This document shows, one piece after another, positions 60,308 through 64,000 of a stretch of DNA of 64,000 nt. Every line of letters starts with the position of its first letter. Within the stretch, counting starts at the first letter, position 1. Source of the stretch: Saccharibacillus sp. JS10 (GTDB lineage: Bacteria; Bacillota; Bacilli; Paenibacillales; Paenibacillaceae); assembly GCF_024436065.1 (NCBI RefSeq), contig NZ_JANFNS010000001.1, positions 186,001 to 250,000 of the forward strand. The letters run 5' to 3'. The notes under the pieces were generated by a model. It was not told the origin of the DNA, made no database searches, and was given only the letters and a program-made list of their open reading frames with translations. The position numbers and the translations under genes were made by a program.

Positions 60308-61114
60308 ATGAACCAAACCTTATATGAAAAGCTTCTATCTATGGATAACGAAGTGGAGCAATTTTTGACTTTATATCATAAGCTGCACGCCAATTATTCA
60401 AAAGAAGCTAGACAACGATTTGATAGCGAGACGGTAGGGTTTTCACATGAATCGTTAATTTTACTGAAAGCATGCAGTCAAATTGGGTTGACCGGCTTTG
60501 GCGAAATATATTTTTCCGATGATAACAATGATCAGCAGATTAGTTCGTATTCATTGTTTATTGAAGAATCTGCGGAAGATCTTTTAAAACGCTATGTCTT
60601 ATTTTATGTTTTTTGCAGCCGTGAAGAGTTACTGGATCATATTGCTCGATATATTGAATTTAGCGAAAGCTTAGAGAAGGGCTTGAGCCTTTTAAAAAGT
60701 CTACAAAAGCCTGCTACTTCACTTCAATTAGAGGCAGGCTTTGAAGAATTAGTATTAAACACAATGAACGGCAAAGCAGATCTTTCTTTCACCCAAGCTG
60801 CAACTTTAGTTGTAGCGATGGACTACTCAAACGGGAAATACATATATTTTGAATTTCGCGAAGATGTGGCGCATCGAATCGAAGAATTACGTACTGAGTT
60901 CTATGATTGGATGTATACACGAAAAGGAATTCAGCCGTTTAGAATCGATCGTTTCGCTCTTTATCAAGGAGAGATTGTAGATAAAGGCTGGTACTACATC
61001 CAATCTCACCATGATTTCGTAAATTGGATAAATGTTATGGTATACAAAGAGCGCGTCGGACGTAAAAAGGTAGATCAATCCGCCCAAGAACTTATCGCCA
61101 TGATATCTTTTTAA
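60308..61114 (+). CDS. Hypothetical protein, 268 residues
   Basis: Not recognised. AAAAGGTGG lies upstream of the ATG. Helical, acidic, soluble-looking protein (LYEKLLSMDNEVEQFLTLYH; RYVLFYVFCSREELLDHIAR; WYYIQSHHDFVNWINVMVYK). No signal peptide or known motif. Its end overlaps the end of the convergent MFS gene by 23 bp. Probably co-transcribed with the 324-residue gene, 89 nt upstream. Confidence 0.7.
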   Translation: MNQTLYEKLLSMDNEVEQFLTLYHKLHANYSKEARQRFDSETVGFSHESLILLKACSQIGLTGFGEIYFSDDNNDQQISSYSLFIEESAEDLLKRYVLFYVFCSREELLDHIARYIEFSESLEKGLSLLKSLQKPATSLQLEAGFEELVLNTMNGKADLSFTQAATLVVAMDYSNGKYIYFEFREDVAHRIEELRTEFYDWMYTRKGIQPFRIDRFALYQGEIVDKGWYYIQSHHDFVNWINVMVYKERVGRKKVDQSAQELIAMISF

Positions 61115-62339
61115 AACCAATAGGCAATCGAACGTACAGGAAAACTATTGCAATACCGATCAAAATCACGCCCATAAAAGCAGGAGCAGCATGACCCAGC
61201 CATACATACAATTGACCTCCAACGACCGGACCACCAATACGCGCTAAGGCTTGGATAGATTGACTGCCTCCTTGAATCCGTCCTTGTTCGTGATCGTCGA
61301 CTGATTTGGACAACATTCCGTTGAACGAAGGGCCGAAGATCGAATCACCGAAGCCGAATACGAATAGTCCTGCGATCAGTAGCGGATAATAGGCGAATAT
61401 AGCAGAGAGTGCGATCAGCAGGTAAGCCACCATTTCGGCAATCATCCCGAGCATCGCGATTTTGGAATCGGTTAGCTTTTTGAGCAGCACCGGCATTAGA
61501 AGAGCTTGCGATAAAATATCTTGAACTCCGATGATCGAGAACATGACTCCGATAGCGGTAGGCTGCCAGCCGAACCCATCGATGGTGAACTGAGGAAGAA
61601 TCGATTGGAAAGAACCGTTAGGCAGCCAAAGTAAAAAAGCGGTGATAAACAGTCTTTGTAGAGGTTTGACAGAAAGTACACTTCCAAGTTGAATAAACGG
61701 ATTTAATCGAGCGGCTGTGATCTTTTTTAGACGTTGCTCTGACTTTAGCGTTTCTGGCATGATGACTAATCCCAGCAAAAATGTAAGCAGAGTTACAGCC
61801 GCTCCGGCAAACATCGGAACCGCATATCCATAATGAGCAAGCAAACCTCCAATAACAGGACCCAGAATCGTTCCGACGCCTGCCATTGCACCGACCCAAC
61901 CAAAGTAACGAGTGCGTTGTTCGCGAGGCGTAATATCAGCAAAGTAAGCAAACAACATCCCGATACTGCCACCGGTGATTCCTTCAATGATCCGTCCAAC
62001 GAACAACACCCACAATGCACCACCGATTCCGAACACCGCATATCCGATAGCAGAACCGAGTAAGCAAAGCAGCAGCAAAGGACGACGCCCGAAGCGATCA
62101 CTCAGCGCACCGATTGCAGGAGCAGCGAGGAATACACATGCGGCGTAAATCGCCATCAGTAACGTCACCATTGTCGCTTGGTCGGCAGCGTTATGTACGT
62201 AAGGCTGAATAAGGAACGGAACGACAGGGGAGATGATCGTGAATCCTACTCCGCAAAGAAATACAGCAAGCAAACCGAAAAATAAAGCTTTTTTGTCGAT
62301 AGGTGGAGAAGAATGATTTGTGTTGGAAGATGAGGACAT
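61092..62339 (-). CDS. DHA1-family MFS efflux transporter (TetA-like)
   Basis: A 415-residue exporter with 12 hydrophobic segments. Motif A GALSDRFGRRPLLL and motif C VGTILGPVIGGLLAHYG are typical of drug-proton antiporters of the TetA/DHA1 group. AAGGAGTG precedes the ATG by about 8 nt. It lies downstream of marR in the same orientation and has its own MarR-type operator at -35. Confidence 0.92.
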   Translation of the reverse strand: MSSSSNTNHSSPPIDKKALFFGLLAVFLCGVGFTIISPVVPFLIQPYVHNAADQATMVTLLMAIYAACVFLAAPAIGALSDRFGRRPLLLLCLLGSAIGYAVFGIGGALWVLFVGRIIEGITGGSIGMLFAYFADITPREQRTRYFGWVGAMAGVGTILGPVIGGLLAHYGYAVPMFAGAAVTLLTFLLGLVIMPETLKSEQRLKKITAARLNPFIQLGSVLSVKPLQRLFITAFLLWLPNGSFQSILPQFTIDGFGWQPTAIGVMFSIIGVQDILSQALLMPVLLKKLTDSKIAMLGMIAEMVAYLLIALSAIFAYYPLLIAGLFVFGFGDSIFGPSFNGMLSKSVDDHEQGRIQGGSQSIQALARIGGPVVGGQLYVWLGHAAPAFMGVILIGIAIVFLYVRLPIGFKKISWR

Positions 62340-62389
62340 AAGGTGAACACTCCTTCAAGATGATTTTTAGTTTCCTAAGAAACAATATC

Positions 62390-62423
62390 ATCATAAGACC
62401 ATTTTGTTTCCTTGTCAACAAAA
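62390..62423 (-). promoter_or_regulatory. MFS promoter with MarR-type operator
   Basis: On the minus strand TTGACA (62418-62413), 17 nt, TATGAT (62395-62390). The operator-like stretch 62403-62423 overlaps the -35 and is identical at 19 of 21 positions to 63020-63040 at the marR promoter. A further GTTTC-N4-GAAAC palindrome lies at 62370-62383, downstream of the -10. Confidence 0.75.
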
Positions 62424-62470
62424 ATAATAAACCGCTTTTCTATAAGAATAGAAAAACGGTTTATCTCTAG

Positions 62471-62953
62471 TTAAGACTTGATCTGATCTTCAGGTGTAAT
62501 CCCTTGTTTATGAATTTCATGATCCAAATGCTGACGATAAAGATCGAGAAAATGAAAGATCGTCTCATACTGTGCATCTGATATATGTTCAAATACTGCA
62601 TCGTCTCGCTCACGAAAAGATTGGTGCAACCCTTCGTGAATCTCAAACACTTCTTGTCCTTGCGGCGTTAGTTTGAAATAAATTTCTTTCTTGTTCTCTG
62701 CACTCTGATAACTTTCAATCAATCCTTTGTCCAATAACTTCTTCGTAATTTTACTAATCGCTCCCCGCGTCATATAAAAAGCATCCGCGAGCTTCGTGAC
62801 ATTGGAATCTTCATGCTTACCGATATATTCGATACAATGAACCTCGGAAGATTTATGACCTTTCAACTTTTCTTCCATTTCCCCGCGATTCAACCACACG
62901 AGCTTATTGAATACATGACCGAACTCCTCTAGCAGTTGTTCTTGTTTACTCAT
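62471..62953 (-). CDS. MarR-family transcriptional regulator
   Basis: A 160-residue regulator. Winged HTH at about 45-105 (VTKLADAFYMTRGAISKITK, DKGLIESYQSAENKKEIYFKL with the wing). Start 62953 is chosen because GGAGG lies 7 nt upstream; the frame is open 10 codons further. Upstream of the TetA-like MFS gene; the matching operators at both promoters indicate that it represses itself and the transporter. Confidence 0.9.
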   Translation of the reverse strand: MSKQEQLLEEFGHVFNKLVWLNRGEMEEKLKGHKSSEVHCIEYIGKHEDSNVTKLADAFYMTRGAISKITKKLLDKGLIESYQSAENKKEIYFKLTPQGQEVFEIHEGLHQSFRERDDAVFEHISDAQYETIFHFLDLYRQHLDHEIHKQGITPEDQIKS

Positions 62954-63006
62954 TGGTAATCCTCCCATTCTATACACCCACACACCCGATCTATGTTATA
63001 AATTTA

Positions 63007-63040
63007 ATTATATGCAAGATTTGTTTCCTTTACAACAAAA
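63007..63040 (-). promoter_or_regulatory. marR promoter with overlapping operator
   Basis: On the minus strand TTGTAA (63035-63030), 17 nt, TATAAT (63012-63007). TTTGTTTCCTT-N3-AACAAAA on the plus strand (63020-63040) covers the -35. Confidence 0.7.
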
Positions 63041-63042
63041 AA

Positions 63043-63072
63043 GGCGACTACATAAGTAGCCGCTCTTTTTAT
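63043..63072. terminator. Hairpin terminator downstream of the DHA2 MFS gene
   Basis: GCGACTAC and GTAGCCGC pair with one mismatch around ATAA, with T tracts on both strands. On the minus strand it ends the DHA2 MFS transcript just before marR. Confidence 0.65.
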
Positions 63073-63106
63073 TTAAACTGTATAAAACTCTGACGCAAAA
63101 CGTAAC

Positions 63107-63300
63107 TGGGAAGCAAGGAGACGGAGGGGGAATTCAGTGTAGTCAAATCTTTTCGAAGAAAAGATACTTCGGAAGCATATGCTTGGAATGTTCGCCTTTG
63201 AACTTGGGAAAATCCAAACAAAAAATTCCAATCCAGTTTTCCCGAGTTCAACACGCGACCGAAACGAATTTACCCCGTAGTCTCCTTACTTCCCCACAAC
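63107..63300 (-). repeat. Dispersed palindromic element, copy B
   Basis: About 194 bp. Its ends GGGAAGCAAGGAGAC (63108-63122) and GTCTCCTTACTTCCC (63280-63294) are inverted repeats that continue as GGGGGAATTC / GAATTTACCCC. Inner hairpins are AATCTTTTC/GAAAAGATA and GAACTTGGGAAAA/GTTTTCCCGAGTTC. CGTAAC stands on both sides (63101-63106 and 63301-63306). Homologous to copy A and, less closely, to copy C at 23.6-23.9 kb. It fills the space between the DHA2 MFS gene and its terminator. Confidence 0.75.
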
Positions 63301-63324
63301 CGTAACTTTTTCGATGTCTAAAAT

Positions 63325-64000
63325 CTAACCAAGCTGCACCCTAGAATGTCGACGATACCAAATCGCACTCCCAATCGCAATCAAAGCAAAGATCGACAAT
63401 CCCCAATAAATATTCGAATACGCCGTAGACATCGGAAGCGCATGCTGCCATTCCATCGCAGTCGTCGCCATTGCCACGCTAAAAGCTCCGCTGAAGAATT
63501 GCAACAATTGGAATAGACCCATACCCGAACCGATCGAAGATTCAGGAAGCACACGCGAAATTTCATTCGATAAGCTGCTGGAAAGCGCAGTGAACGAAAT
63601 ACTTAAAATCATATAAATGATCATTGCAGCTACCCACGACTGTGTAATAAATAGCGCAAACAACAAAGTTGAAGTCAACAATAGCGGCGGACCGAAACGC
63701 AAGATGCCGTGGTTCCCGTATCGGTCAATAATTTTACCGATTTTACGCGATGCGACGATCGCAAGTAATGAACCCGGGAAAATAACAAGACCCGCATGAC
63801 CCACAGTAAACTCGAAGTTTCTCGTTAAGATCTGTGGCAGCATGAACAACGTCGAGAAGTTACATACATAAGCCGTCATTCCAGCCAATGCCAATAACAA
63901 ATATTTGCGATTCCCGAACAGAGAAGGTAACACGAACGGATCAGGCGTTAAGCAAATCCGAACAACGAACAAAGCAAGTGCCACAACCCCGAGTACAAGC
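63325..64000 (-). CDS. DHA2-family MFS transporter, C-terminal part (cut by window end)
   Basis: The frame enters from the right edge and ends at 63325, encoding the last 224 residues, with about six to seven hydrophobic segments (FGNRKYLLLALAGMTAYVCN, LGxxFQLLQFFSGAFSVAMA-like region and WRRHSRVQLG-type basic end). Features fit 14-segment tetracycline or drug antiporters of the TetL/QacA group. The N-terminal half lies outside the window. Adjacent to the marR unit, so it may belong to the same efflux cluster. Confidence 0.82.
   Translation of the reverse strand, partial: LVLGVVALALFVVRICLTPDPFVLPSLFGNRKYLLLALAGMTAYVCNFSTLFMLPQILTRNFEFTVGHAGLVIFPGSLLAIVASRKIGKIIDRYGNHGILRFGPPLLLTSTLLFALFITQSWVAAMIIYMILSISFTALSSSLSNEISRVLPESSIGSGMGLFQLLQFFSGAFSVAMATTAMEWQHALPMSTAYSNIYWGLSIFALIAIGSAIWYRRHSRVQLG

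Overview
The window reads as chromosomal DNA of a low- to mid-GC Gram-positive bacterium of the Paenibacillaceae, most likely Paenibacillus or a close relative. This is inferred from strong AGGAGG ribosome binding sites, frequent GTG/TTG starts, YesM/YesN two-component pairs next to Lpl-type sugar transporters, an LtaS-type lipoteichoic acid synthase, Bacillus-style Pho boxes and many compact hairpin-plus-T-tract terminators. No rRNA, tRNA, CRISPR array, prophage or complete insertion sequence was seen.

Layout. 1-12.5 kb: the 3' end of a GH35 beta-galactosidase, then a xylan/arabinoxylan-oligosaccharide island: an AraC regulator, two YesN-type response regulators flanking one YesM-type sensor kinase, a lipoprotein solute-binding protein, two permeases, and GH10 and GH43 enzymes that lack signal peptides, so degradation is probably intracellular. 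12.5-16.5 kb: pstSCAB, behind four PhoP-type repeats with 11-bp period. 16.5-27.2 kb: housekeeping and stress genes (FhuF-like protein, phosphoesterase, LTA synthase, Tag glycosylase, a PAS-GGDEF-EAL protein, a YflT-domain stress protein with a sigma-B-like promoter, an MFS transporter, YeeN, CheW). 27.24-28.72 kb: a 1.5-kb gene desert with a degenerate tandem array whose hairpin stems covary; this is the best candidate for something undescribed. 28.7-42.2 kb: a coiled-coil/acetyltransferase fusion, heme oxygenase plus bacteriophytochrome, P450, DinB, hydrolase, a DUF606-Crp-DUF606 cluster, Nudix, GNAT, ROK regulator plus MFS transporter, and ArsB. 42.3-52.8 kb: GH2 glycosidase, a molybdopterin oxidoreductase with a C-terminal LysM domain and its partner, a GntR regulator with ilvD and an acetyltransferase, a HAD phosphatase and two very small membrane or lipoprotein genes. 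52.9-64 kb: efflux and stress genes (QacA-type MFS with divergent TetR, ECF sigma with DUF4179 anti-sigma, aldehyde dehydrogenase with divergent TetR, two unknown proteins, MarR with an MFS transporter, and a DHA2 MFS gene cut by the window end).

Main leads: the covarying tandem RNA-like array; a family of palindromic MITE-like elements in three copies (two at 23.6-23.9 kb, one at 63.1-63.3 kb); two degenerate GGDEF domains, one in the phytochrome; the LysM-fused molybdoenzyme; a 26/28-identical leader shared by the ROK regulator and the HAD phosphatase; matching operators overlapping the -35 boxes of marR and its MFS neighbour; and a duplicated tetR 3' end in front of an unknown gene. All calls come from reading sequence and translations. 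No database search was run, so family names rest on recognised motifs.
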